Notes under the pieces: generated by a model | What the model was told of the DNA's origin: nothing | What the model saw: the letters and a program-made list of their open reading frames with translations, nothing else | Databases searched by the model: none | Part shown: piece by piece, positions 12,898 to 20,559 of the stretch | Numbering within the stretch: position 1 is the stretch's first letter | Layout: each line of letters begins with the position of its first letter | NCBI GenBank assembly: GCA_031259665.1 | Contig: JAIRLD010000038.1 | Location: 1 to 20,559, forward strand | Origin: Puniceicoccales bacterium | Lineage (GTDB): Bacteria; Verrucomicrobiota; Verrucomicrobiia; Opitutales; LL51 | DNA length: 20,559 nucleotides | Direction: 5' to 3' | Made by a program: the position numbers and the translations under genes

Positions 12898-14137
12898 ACA
12901 TACATTAAAAATTATGGATCCTGAAATCGCTGCGCTCATCGATAAAGAGCTCCAACGCCAGCAACAACATATCGAACTCATCGCCTCAGAAAATTTTACT
13001 TCCCCAGCGGTTATCGAAGCCGTGGGTAGTATTCTCACGAATAAGTATGCCGAAGGTTATCCCCAAAAACGCTACTATGGTGGCTGTGCATTCGTCGATC
13101 AAATTGAGTCGCTCGCCATCGAACGCGCAAAACAACTATTCGGCTGCGAACATGCAAATGTCCAACCCCACTCCGGTAGCCAGGCAAATACGGCCGTTTA
13201 TATGGCTTGCCTGAAGCCTCGCGATAAAATTTTAACCATGTCCCTCGAACACGGCGGCCACCTCACCCACGGCTACGCAAAAAATATCAGCGGTATGCTC
13301 TACGACGTCACCCACTACGGCGTTTCAGAAAATACGGGAGAAATCGACTATGACCAACTCGAATCCCTCGCTCACGAACAGCATCCCAAAATGATTACCA
13401 TCGGCGCCTCGGCCTATTCCAGAATTATCGATTTTGAACGCGTCGGTACCATCGCTAAAAATTGTGGCGCGCTTCTTATGGCCGATATCGCCCATATCGC
13501 CGGGCTGGTGGCAACCGGATTACACCCATCGCCGATTCCCTACGCCGATTTTGTCACGACGACAACCCATAAAACCCTACGTGGCCCCCGGGGCGGTATG
13601 ATTATGTGTTCACAGGAGTGGGCTAAAGCGATCGATTCGGCCGTATTCCCGGGAACTCAAGGCGGGCCATTGATGCACGTCATTGCCGGCAAAGCCGTTT
13701 GTTTTTTAGAGGCATCGAAACTCGAATTCAAACGGTATCAGCAACAAATTATCGCCAATGCTAAGGCGCTGTGCAAGGGAATGCAGGAACACGGATTCCA
13801 TATCGTGAGTGGTACGACGGATAACCATTTATTTTTGGTCGATTTACGTCCGACATTTCCAGAAGTGAGTGGCAAAGATGCACAAATCGCTTTGGAAAAA
13901 GCTAACATTACCCTAAATAAAAATACGATTCCCCATGAAACGCGGAGTCCATTCCAGGCGAGTGGGATAAGAATCGGGACGCCGGCCGTTACAACCCGCG
14001 GTATGAAAGAAAAAGAAATGCTTCAAATTGCCAATTTTATCGCAACAATCCTCAAAAATATCACCGATGAAACGCTCATTGCCCATGTTAAACAGCAGGT
14101 CATCGAATGGTGCCTGAATTTCCCCCTACCCTATTAA
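12884..14137 (+). CDS. glyA: Serine hydroxymethyltransferase
   Basis: A PLP enzyme that interconverts serine and glycine with tetrahydrofolate, the main source of one-carbon units. At 417 residues it has normal length. Family blocks are HIELIASENFTSPAV, NKYAEGYPQKRYYGGC, HSGSQANTAVY and THKTLRGPRGG, with the PLP lysine at K230. FPGTQGGPLMH is also present. The start is uncertain: ATG 12884 is given, but ATG 12914 (MDPEIAALIDKE) also fits the family N-terminus, and the only good ribosome binding site serves a mini-ORF at 12874. Divergent from the second ankyrin gene. Confidence 0.97.
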   Translation: MASSEHTLKIMDPEIAALIDKELQRQQQHIELIASENFTSPAVIEAVGSILTNKYAEGYPQKRYYGGCAFVDQIESLAIERAKQLFGCEHANVQPHSGSQANTAVYMACLKPRDKILTMSLEHGGHLTHGYAKNISGMLYDVTHYGVSENTGEIDYDQLESLAHEQHPKMITIGASAYSRIIDFERVGTIAKNCGALLMADIAHIAGLVATGLHPSPIPYADFVTTTTHKTLRGPRGGMIMCSQEWAKAIDSAVFPGTQGGPLMHVIAGKAVCFLEASKLEFKRYQQQIIANAKALCKGMQEHGFHIVSGTTDNHLFLVDLRPTFPEVSGKDAQIALEKANITLNKNTIPHETRSPFQASGIRIGTPAVTTRGMKEKEMLQIANFIATILKNITDETLIAHVKQQVIEWCLNFPLPY

Positions 14138-14255
14138 TCGCTGGTACGCAACGGTATGGTACACCTCCATTGCGATTGCTTCAGAAATTACTACAAAATA
14201 TGTTTCATCGATTTTTAAAGTTGACTTCTTTTTTTCACTTTATTGGATTTCCTCC

Positions 14256-15527
14256 ATGGATGAGGATAAAAAAAATGTATCGTGTTCATTTTGCCAGTCG
14301 AAATGGCTGAATGAAATTTCTTTAATCGTAATCGCGGGAACATTGTCCGCGAATCTATCTCCGCTTTCAGCGAGCCCAGATGCTAAACCTGCAACGAGTC
14401 CTGCTGCATCAACTGAACAATTCCCCATAATCAAGCCCATAGATGCCGCTTCGGCTCAATCGCGGGATCAATACAGCCTGCGAAAATGTTGCCACATATT
14501 AAAAAACCTTAGCAATCCCACACCGAAAAAGGATGCCCGCGACATAGCCAATGGGCTCGTCAATTTCGTCGTAAAATTCACGGCTCGTAACGCCGACTCG
14601 ATTTATGGACAAGCACTGCAGGCTAAAATGACTGAGAAACCAACGGCTAAACAAATTTGTCTTGAATCGCTCAACATCGCCCTAGAACAAATAATACCTT
14701 TGGCAAAAAATTTGGGATGTTTTGAAGAACTTACAAAACTATTGGGAAAAAACTACGGTCTTCCCTTTGATCTTTTTAAAAAGGAATTTCAGAACGTAAC
14801 CCATCTTTTCAAAAATCGGCCGGATGATGGCAGTGGTATCAGGACCGACTTTGCCTACGAATATGCGCAAAAAATGGAACAAAGAGCATGCGCGGTCATG
14901 GAAGGATATAGCAATTTGTTCACCATAGAAAACTGTCCCGAAGAAATTGTAACCCTTCTGAACGAATATGAAAAAGAAATCAGAGAAACTATGGCTAATG
15001 TCAAAAAAAATCTCGGTACTTCCCAATCTACAGCCACACTCAATCGCATCAATGATGAATTGGCTCGATTTATTGTCAGCAAAGCGAACGCAATTGCTCA
15101 ACAATTCCCCAACGAAAAAATTGAAATAATTTATAGGTTCATTACCATTACAGCGTTGCCATTCGTATTGCCGGTCGTTTCCGAAATGGGATCCCTATGG
15201 GCTTTCGCTAATGGGTTAAAGAATGGAGGTATTCCGCCGCTGAGAAAAAACTTCGAAATCAAATTTCGATTATCCGGAGGGTTCATCATTGATCAAGGCG
15301 CCCCAACCCTGAATGAAGAACCGGAAGTTGATCAAAGCAAGCTAACCGCAACCGAAAAACGTGAAGCTGATCGACGTAAACAAAAAGAGAACGAACGCAG
15401 AGAAATCGCAAGACAAAAATATATCATCAATCAAATTGATACTATTATCGAATGGCTCTACGAAATAACACGAGGGAATCTCGATGTATTTCAAAAGCGC
15501 GGTACTGCTCCCAATTGGCCCATATGA
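14256..15527 (+). CDS. Exported protein of unknown function
   Basis: A 423-residue protein I do not recognise. An N-terminal segment (about 18-42) is hydrophobic and ends in PLSAS followed by an A/P/S/T-rich linker (about 43-75), consistent with export. The middle (75-300) is mostly helical and charged. A hydrophobic stretch ITITALPFVLPVVSEMGSLW (about 294-313) could be membrane-associated. A highly charged region at about 360-390 (TATEKREADRRKQKENERRE) looks like a coiled coil. A C-x2-C pair (SCSFCQ) precedes the hydrophobic segment. ATG 14256 follows TTGACT (14221-14226) with a weak TTGGAT at 14243-14248, so a leaderless start is possible. There are no homologous neighbours. Confidence 0.7.
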   Translation: MDEDKKNVSCSFCQSKWLNEISLIVIAGTLSANLSPLSASPDAKPATSPAASTEQFPIIKPIDAASAQSRDQYSLRKCCHILKNLSNPTPKKDARDIANGLVNFVVKFTARNADSIYGQALQAKMTEKPTAKQICLESLNIALEQIIPLAKNLGCFEELTKLLGKNYGLPFDLFKKEFQNVTHLFKNRPDDGSGIRTDFAYEYAQKMEQRACAVMEGYSNLFTIENCPEEIVTLLNEYEKEIRETMANVKKNLGTSQSTATLNRINDELARFIVSKANAIAQQFPNEKIEIIYRFITITALPFVLPVVSEMGSLWAFANGLKNGGIPPLRKNFEIKFRLSGGFIIDQGAPTLNEEPEVDQSKLTATEKREADRRKQKENERREIARQKYIINQIDTIIEWLYEITRGNLDVFQKRGTAPNWPI

Positions 15528-15558
15528 AGATTTTTAGGGAGGGAATTGGGTTTTATTG

Positions 15559-15598
15559 TTTGTGCGTATTGCCTTTGTGCATACATATTGCTTTGTGC
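15559..15598 (+). repeat. Three spaced TTTGTGC copies leading into cloverleaf B
   Basis: TTTGTGC occurs at 15559-15565, 15574-15580 and 15592-15598, each preceded by TATTG or a near match. The last is the left end of cloverleaf element B, so the terminal inverted repeat end appears tandemly reiterated in degenerate form. Confidence 0.7.
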
Positions 15599-15670
15599 GC
15601 CCATCTGCGGTAAACCGCAGCAATCTCCTGAAAGGAGATTGAGGAGGCTATGCCTCCATGGGCGCACAAA
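15592..15670. repeat. Cloverleaf palindromic element B
   Basis: A 79-bp element with perfect 13-bp terminal inverted repeats TTTGTGCGCCCAT (15592-15604) and ATGGGCGCACAAA (15658-15670). These differ from element A at two positions in each arm with pairing kept. Inside are three hairpins: CTGCGGT-aa-ACCGCAG (15605-15620), CAATCTCCT-gaa-AGGAGATTG (15621-15641) and GGAGGC-tat-GCCTCC (15643-15657). It lies between the 3' ends of the exported-protein gene and a minus-strand pseudogene. Confidence 0.85.
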
Positions 15671-15748
15671 AGCCAAGCGGACACCGCCGATTATTTTTTT
15701 CAATTCATTAACAGATGCAACAAAACGGCATTGAAGAGGACGACTTCG

Positions 15749-16574
15749 TTACGGCGCTGGTGATGACGTTGATGGTGAATTCTCTCCATTCTGATTTTCC
15801 CCCATACGTTGACCCAATCGAACAGCCGATTGGTTTAAGGCATCATAACATCCCTGCTCTTCTGGCGTCATATTTCGACGCTCAATGGGAACACCAAAAT
15901 GTCTTATCCCTTGCCCAGTACGTTCTAGGCGTGCAGTTTCTTTTGTCTTTCTTCTGGTGTACTTTCCTTTGTGCTTGACAATTCTCCTGGAACATCTGAC
16001 AGCCCTCCTTGAACGGCCGATTGTTCTGTTGGCGTGCTTGATTGCCCTGCTTGTTGGGTTGACTGTCCTGCTGCGGTACCTGACGGAGTTGCTAGAGTGG
16101 TGTCTTGTCTAACTTGGTGATTCCTTAAATCCTTCAAAATGTCTTTTTATATTGGCACCTCTTTCATTTTCTGTTTTACGGAAGCAATTCGCCAATTGAG
16201 TACCCAAATTAAATTTACCTTCATTGAAAAGAAACGTATTATCCCTTCCACCCCTCCGATCGGTAAGTTTAACCTCATCACCATTCATATCTACTATAGA
16301 AAATCTTGTTGGTGTCCCAATCCTTTCATCAAATCCCTTTTTCCCTCCACAAAATGTTAGGTTTTGAACCAAAAATGCCCTTGATTGTCCATCAATCATT
16401 GCCTGAAATGTGGTATGACCACATATTTTTGCCTGTTGAAAAACCTCCTTAAGCTGTTGCGCCGCCTCAGCACCTCTATCTAGATTAACTGTGTAACTTA
16501 ACTGTGTAACTTATGGAATCTGATAATAACAAAAAATAAAAATTTTTCGATGAAATTTTGTTTTTATTTTTCAC
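15749..16574 (-). pseudogene. Decayed gene with three frame-disrupting lesions, product unknown
   Basis: Three overlapping minus-strand frames join into one protein. Upstream is a frame containing EVFQQAKICGHTTFQAMIDG and NKTFLFNEG-like sequence (to about 16145). A Q/S/T-rich linker frame follows (about 15945-16140, AAGQSTQQAGQSS). Downstream comes RLERTGQGIRHFGVPIERRN to TAA at 15749. Removing one A from an A5 run near 16145, adding one A to an A4 run near 15938 and removing one copy of a 13-bp tandem duplication (16487-16512) restores one frame. That frame is 271 codons from GTG 16574: 826-13 = 813 nt, a multiple of 3. I do not recognise the family. Two lesions are in homopolymers, so assembly error is possible. 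No plus-strand gene is convincing here. Confidence 0.6.
16487..16512. repeat. 13-bp tandem duplication in the decayed gene
   Basis: AACTGTGTAACTT is present twice head to tail (16487-16499 and 16500-16512). One copy fewer reopens the minus-strand reading frame upstream, so it looks like a disrupting duplication. Confidence 0.85.
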
Positions 16575-16623
16575 AGCTTAGACATTTTCCTAAAAACCGA
16601 CTACTGAAAATGACAAAACGGCG

Positions 16624-16665
16624 TTGACGACCATGCGTTCTATCGTTTGATGAATTAAAATTCAT
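16624..16665 (+). promoter_or_regulatory. nifJ promoter with palindrome at the start codon
   Basis: TTGACG (16624-16629), a 16-nt spacer and TTTGAT (16646-16651, 4/6), about 14 nt before ATG 16666. A 7-bp inverted repeat ATGAATT-aa-AATTCAT (16650-16665) overlaps the -10 edge and abuts the start codon. It is suited to an operator or a translation-blocking hairpin. There is no Shine-Dalgarno sequence. Confidence 0.4.
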
Positions 16666-19600
16666 ATGGCAAAAAAAGAAAACCTAGCCATCCTTGACGC
16701 TAACGAAGCGACGGCAAATGTCGCCTATCGGCTCAGCGAAGTCATTGCAATCTATCCTATCACACCCTCTTCGGCAATGGCGGAACTTTGTGATGAATGG
16801 CAAAGTAGGGGCCAAAAAAATCTCTGGGGAATCGTTCCCGAAATCGCGCAGCTCCAATCGGAAGGCGGCGTGGCAGGGGCATTACACGGTGCGCTGCAAA
16901 CGGGTACTCTTGCTACCACTTTTACCGCCTCCCAAGGTCTACTGCTCATGCTCCCCAATATGTTTAAAATAGCGGGTGAGCTGACGCCTTTTTGCCTACA
17001 CGTTACGGCCCGTTCCGTAGCGGCCCATGCCCTATCGATTTTCGGCGACCACTCCGATGTGATGGCTTGCCGCTCGACGGGTTTCGCATTTCTATGTTCA
17101 TCGTCGGTTCAAGAGGCCCACGATATGGCCGCCATCGCCCACGCTGTAACTTTAGAGGCACGCATTCCTTTTCTCCACTTCTTCGACGGTTTCCGTACGT
17201 CCCACGAAATCAATAACTGTCAACTGCTCACTGACGAACAGTTGCGCCAACTGATCGATGAACAATATATTTCTGATATACGCCGACGCGCACTCACCCC
17301 GGATCATCCGTCCATCCGCGGTACAGCCCAAAATCCCGATGTATTTTTCCAATCCCGGGAGGCGGCCAATTCATTTTACGATAACGTTCCGGTGATCCTT
17401 GAAAAATATTTCGAAAAGTTTGCGGCGCTAACGGGAAGGCAATACCATCTCTTCGATTACTATGGCCCAGCGGATGCGGAGCGGATCGTCATCGCCATGG
17501 GCTCGGGAACGGAGACTCTACGGAGCGTCGCCGAGGATCGCAATCGCTGGCGGATCGAAAGTGAAGAAAGCAAAGTGGGTGTGATCAAGGTGCGCACTTT
17601 CCGGCCATTTTCCGCGGAACATTTACTGGCAGCACTTCCAGAGACGATAAAATCTATTGCCGTTCTCGATCGCACGAAGGAGCCGGGATCGCTGGGAGAG
17701 CCGCTATTTCTCGACGTGGCGGCAGCGATTCAGCAATCGGGGCGGGATATTCGCGTGATCGGTGGGCGCTACGGCCTCGGTTCGAAGGAATTCTCGCCGG
17801 CCATGGCGCGGACAGTTTTCGATGAGCTCTGGAAACGCAATCCCCAAAATCATTTCACCGTCGGCATCGACGACGACGTCACCCACCGATCCCTTCCCTA
17901 CGACTATGGAACTTTTTACCAGAGCTCGCGCAGCCGCATTTTTGAGGCGATGTTTTTCGGCCTCGGTGCAGATGGCACGGTGGGCGTGAACAAGAATACG
18001 ATCAAAATTATCAGCGACGGAACGGACCAATACGCCCAGGCCTACTTCGTTTACGACTCGAAAAAATCTGGCGCGATGACCATTTCCCATCTCCGATTCG
18101 GACCGGAACCCATTGAGGCGCCCTACCTCATCGAGGCGGCGGACTTCATCGCCTGCCACCAGTTTTCGTTTCTCAACCGTTTCGATATTTTGAAAAATGC
18201 TAAAAATGGCGCCATTTTACTGATCAATTCGCCCCACGATCGGGAACATGTTTGGGCCCATCTCGTCCGGGAGGTCCAGGAAGATATCATAGAAAAACAT
18301 TTAAAAATATACCTTATCGACGGCTACGACGTCGCGCGCAAGGCGGGTATGGGTGGCCGAATCAACACGATTATGCAGACCTGTTTCTTTGCCATTTCCG
18401 GTGTTTTGCCCAAATATGAAGCCATCGGAAAAATTAAGCAATCGATCAAAAAAACTTATGCGAAAAAGGGCGAAGACGTGATTCAGAAAAATTTTGAAGC
18501 GGTCAACATGACCCTGAATAATCTTTTTGCGCTCGATATTTCGGCGCTGCGGCCCGATAATCCGATTCGCCGATCCTCCATTGTGGCCGACCATGCGCCC
18601 GATTTTGTGAAAAATATCACCGCCAAAATGATGCTTAACGAAGGCAACAACCTGCCGGTCAGCGCGATGCCCGTCGACGGTTGCTGGCCAACGGCGACCG
18701 CCCAGTGGGAAAAACGCAATATCGCCTTCGAAATTCCCGAATGGGATCCGACATCTTGTATCCAGTGTAATAAGTGTACCTTCGTCTGTCCGCACGCCGC
18801 GATCCGCGCGAAGTATTATCCCGAAACCGCTCTAAAAGCTGTACCGGAGGGATTTCAATCGGCCGATTTCCGTTCCCGCGATATCCTCGGACAAAAATTT
18901 ACCCTGCAGGTCTCACCGGAGGATTGTACCGGTTGCGCCCTTTGTAGCGAAGTTTGTCCCGCAAAAAATAAGCAGAATCCCGAGCAAAGAGCCCTCAATA
19001 TGGTTTCCAAGGAGCCGATCTTGGAGCAGGAACGAGAACGTTTCGAATTCTTTCAATCGCTGCCCCAACCGACGATCGAAGCGGTGAATGACGTCAAATC
19101 GTCCCAATTTCGCCAGCCCTTGTTCGAGTATTCCGGAGCGTGTAGTGGCTGCGGTGAAACGCCTTACATCAAGCTTTTGACGCAACTTTTCGGCGACCAT
19201 CTCCTCATCGCCAATGCAACCGGCTGTTCCTCGATCTATGGCGGTAATCTACCGACGACGCCCTATGCGGTGAACGACGAAGGCCATGGTCCCGCCTGGG
19301 CCAATTCCCTCTTCGAAGATAATGCGGAATTCGGTTTCGGCATCCAGCTGGCTACGGAAAAAAAACGCGCCATTGCCCTGGAGCTCCTCGGGCAACATGC
19401 TTCCATTTTCGGTGACGATTTTATTACAAAAATTAAAAATAGTACCGCGATTCCCGAGCAGCGCCAACTGGTAGCGGCGCTCCAAGAAAAGTTACGGGAA
19501 CAAAAAAATCTCAGTTCCGAACTGACATTTTTGAGTGATTTGAGTGAAAGTTTAGTCCGCAAGACGACCTGGATTATCGGCGGCGACGGCTGGGCCTACG

Positions 19601-20202
19601 ACATCGGCTACGGCGGATTGGACCACGTTTTAGCCAGTGGACGTAACGTCAATGTGCTCATTCTCGATACGGAGGTCTATTCCAACACGGGCGGACAGCA
19701 GTCGAAGGCGACGCCAGCCGGGGCCGTTGCGAAATTCGCTGCCAGTGGAAAATCGAGTCCCAAAAAGGATATCGGTTTATTGACGGTCAACTACGGCAGT
19801 ATTTACGTGGCACAGATCGCATTGGGTGCAAACGATAGTCACACGGTACGGGCGATGTTGGAAGCGGATTCCTACGAAGGACCGTCGCTATTGGTCGCCT
19901 ATTGCCATTGCATTGCCCATGGATTCGATTTGCGCAACGGTTTAGAGCAACAGAAAAAGGCAGTAGCGAGTGGCCACTGGCCGCTCTACCACTACGATCC
20001 GCGAAAAAAAGCGGAAGACCAAAGTGGCTTCAGTTTAGATTCCAAGCGGCCAACGATTGGATTAAGCGAGTATATTAGTGGAGAAACGCGCTTCAGTGCT
20101 TTGCAGCGAAGCGATCCGGAGCGCGCTCAGCAATTGCTCGAGGAAGAAGAAACGCGTATCCGAGAGAAATATAATCTGCTGGAACGGTTGGCAAATTTTT
20201 AA
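16666..20202 (+). CDS. nifJ: Pyruvate:ferredoxin (flavodoxin) oxidoreductase, single-chain
   Basis: Oxidatively decarboxylates pyruvate to acetyl-CoA and CO2, passing electrons to ferredoxin or flavodoxin; a core enzyme of anaerobic fermentation. At 1178 residues it has the usual length of the homodimeric fused form. The N-terminal pyrimidine-binding domain has YPITPSSAMAE and FGDHSDVMACRSTGF. A two-cluster ferredoxin domain has CIQCNKCTFVCP (from C698) and CTGCALCSEVCP (from C754). The C-terminal TPP domain starts at SGACSGCGETPY and contains GGDGWAYDIGYGGLDH (about 970-985) and NTGGQQSKATP. All cluster cysteines and the TPP motif are intact. ATG 16666 is the only good start. The enzyme is oxygen-sensitive in most organisms, so an anoxic habitat is likely. 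Confidence 0.98.
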   Translation: MAKKENLAILDANEATANVAYRLSEVIAIYPITPSSAMAELCDEWQSRGQKNLWGIVPEIAQLQSEGGVAGALHGALQTGTLATTFTASQGLLLMLPNMFKIAGELTPFCLHVTARSVAAHALSIFGDHSDVMACRSTGFAFLCSSSVQEAHDMAAIAHAVTLEARIPFLHFFDGFRTSHEINNCQLLTDEQLRQLIDEQYISDIRRRALTPDHPSIRGTAQNPDVFFQSREAANSFYDNVPVILEKYFEKFAALTGRQYHLFDYYGPADAERIVIAMGSGTETLRSVAEDRNRWRIESEESKVGVIKVRTFRPFSAEHLLAALPETIKSIAVLDRTKEPGSLGEPLFLDVAAAIQQSGRDIRVIGGRYGLGSKEFSPAMARTVFDELWKRNPQNHFTVGIDDDVTHRSLPYDYGTFYQSSRSRIFEAMFFGLGADGTVGVNKNTIKIISDGTDQYAQAYFVYDSKKSGAMTISHLRFGPEPIEAPYLIEAADFIACHQFSFLNRFDILKNAKNGAILLINSPHDREHVWAHLVREVQEDIIEKHLKIYLIDGYDVARKAGMGGRINTIMQTCFFAISGVLPKYEAIGKIKQSIKKTYAKKGEDVIQKNFEAVNMTLNNLFALDISALRPDNPIRRSSIVADHAPDFVKNITAKMMLNEGNNLPVSAMPVDGCWPTATAQWEKRNIAFEIPEWDPTSCIQCNKCTFVCPHAAIRAKYYPETALKAVPEGFQSADFRSRDILGQKFTLQVSPEDCTGCALCSEVCPAKNKQNPEQRALNMVSKEPILEQERERFEFFQSLPQPTIEAVNDVKSSQFRQPLFEYSGACSGCGETPYIKLLTQLFGDHLLIANATGCSSIYGGNLPTTPYAVNDEGHGPAWANSLFEDNAEFGFGIQLATEKKRAIALELLGQHASIFGDDFITKIKNSTAIPEQRQLVAALQEKLREQKNLSSELTFLSDLSESLVRKTTWIIGGDGWAYDIGYGGLDHVLASGRNVNVLILDTEVYSNTGGQQSKATPAGAVAKFAASGKSSPKKDIGLLTVNYGSIYVAQIALGANDSHTVRAMLEADSYEGPSLLVAYCHCIAHGFDLRNGLEQQKKAVASGHWPLYHYDPRKKAEDQSGFSLDSKRPTIGLSEYISGETRFSALQRSDPERAQQLLEEEETRIREKYNLLERLANF

Positions 20203-20269
20203 TTTATATTAACGCGAATGGCGAAATGAAATGGCTTGAATAAAAGGGAAAAGGGCTTGGGAGGATTAA

Positions 20270-20395
20270 ATGAAAATCATTCCCCTAAGCTTGATTGGAT
20301 TATCTGTTGAAGGGGATGACCTTTGCAAGGAGAAAAAGAGGGTGCCATTAAGAAGACCAGGAAAAAAAGTAGGCTGTCCATCGGCGAAATGGTAA
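20270..20395 (+). CDS. Small ORF with strong ribosome binding site, product unknown
   Basis: A 41-codon frame (MKIIPLSLIGLSVEGDDLCK, then a basic tail, ending PSAKW) follows GGGAGG by 6 nt, one of the best Shine-Dalgarno sequences in the window. The N-terminus is mildly hydrophobic and the tail is rich in Lys and Arg. The end of the frame lies in an A-rich stretch (seven A near 20362), and other frames stay open beyond it, so it may be the front of a longer frameshifted gene. It begins 67 bp after nifJ. I do not recognise it. Confidence 0.4.
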   Translation: MKIIPLSLIGLSVEGDDLCKEKKRVPLRRPGKKVGCPSAKW

Positions 20396-20559
20396 CTATG
20401 ACAGGCAGAAGTGTTTTTCCAAGGTGCAACGGGAGGAAAGATCGGGGTTCCTGTTGATCGATTCCCCCTCCCGGTTTGCGAAAATGTACGGGCGAACCGG
20501 CATCGAACTTTTCGAGGAGTGGCCAATGGGACACATTCTTCGAAAACTACATTTGGTTT
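20373..20559 (+). other. Open frame running off the window edge, possibly part of the preceding ORF
   Basis: From just after TAG 20370-20372 a frame stays open to the window end, containing GFLLIDSPSRFAKMYGRTGI and ELFEEWPMGHILRKLHLV. Its composition looks protein-like, but it lacks a start codon near its beginning. It may belong to a gene beginning at 20270 with one or two frameshifts, or to a gene continuing to the right. Two minus-strand frames over the same bases have only GTG or TTG starts. Confidence 0.25.

Noticed and set aside
15715..16360. Plus-strand open frames over the decayed-gene region
   Set aside because: They are short and low in protein-like character (runs of Leu), and are explained as the complement of the minus-strand pseudogene.
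20266..20534. Two overlapping minus-strand frames after nifJ
   Set aside because: They have only GTG or TTG starts and no ribosome binding site, while the plus strand carries an ATG with a strong one.

Overview
The window looks like a chromosomal segment of a host-associated, fermentative member of the PVC group, most likely Verrucomicrobiota (Opitutia/Puniceicoccales-like). This placement is inferred from pseudopilins with an H-x9-DG-like C-terminal block, a full-length pyruvate:ferredoxin oxidoreductase, exported ankyrin-repeat proteins, and generally weak Shine-Dalgarno signals. No database search was possible.

Layout. 1-1650: a cloverleaf-like structured repeat beside a minus-strand 4-alpha-glucanotransferase (MalQ) homologue whose three catalytic residues are all replaced. 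1700-4300: two tandem minus-strand pseudopilin genes, each with a run of an 8-nt repeat (ACAAAGCG, 4 and 8 copies) inside the coding start, and with five direct copies of a structured ~67-bp repeat around and between them. 4363-7428: lysS and miaB, separated by a perfect cloverleaf element. 7470-8118: a sixth copy of the ~67-bp repeat, then the tmRNA gene ssrA with three visible pseudoknots. 8166-12734: a DUF805 membrane protein, an exported PD-(D/E)XK nuclease-family protein, a protein resembling a phage-associated family, and two paralogous exported ankyrin proteins. 12884-15527: glyA and an exported protein of unknown function. 15528-16665: a second cloverleaf element and a decayed minus-strand gene. 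16666-20202: nifJ. The last 350 bases hold a small ORF with a strong ribosome binding site and no recognised product.

How it fits together. lysS, miaB, ssrA, glyA and nifJ are ordinary housekeeping and energy genes. The accessory genes between them share two features: N-terminal export signals ending in a similar L-x-A-S motif, and promoters whose -10 box lies only 6-11 nt before the start codon, which suggests leaderless or nearly leaderless mRNAs.

The strongest candidate for an undescribed system is the pseudopilin cassette pair. It combines an octanucleotide repeat able to switch the reading frame, a leaderless promoter, a divergent central domain, and flanking direct repeats whose terminal stem is kept by wobble pairing. 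By frame arithmetic, the copy with 4 units is ON and the copy with 8 units is OFF from the equivalent ATG.
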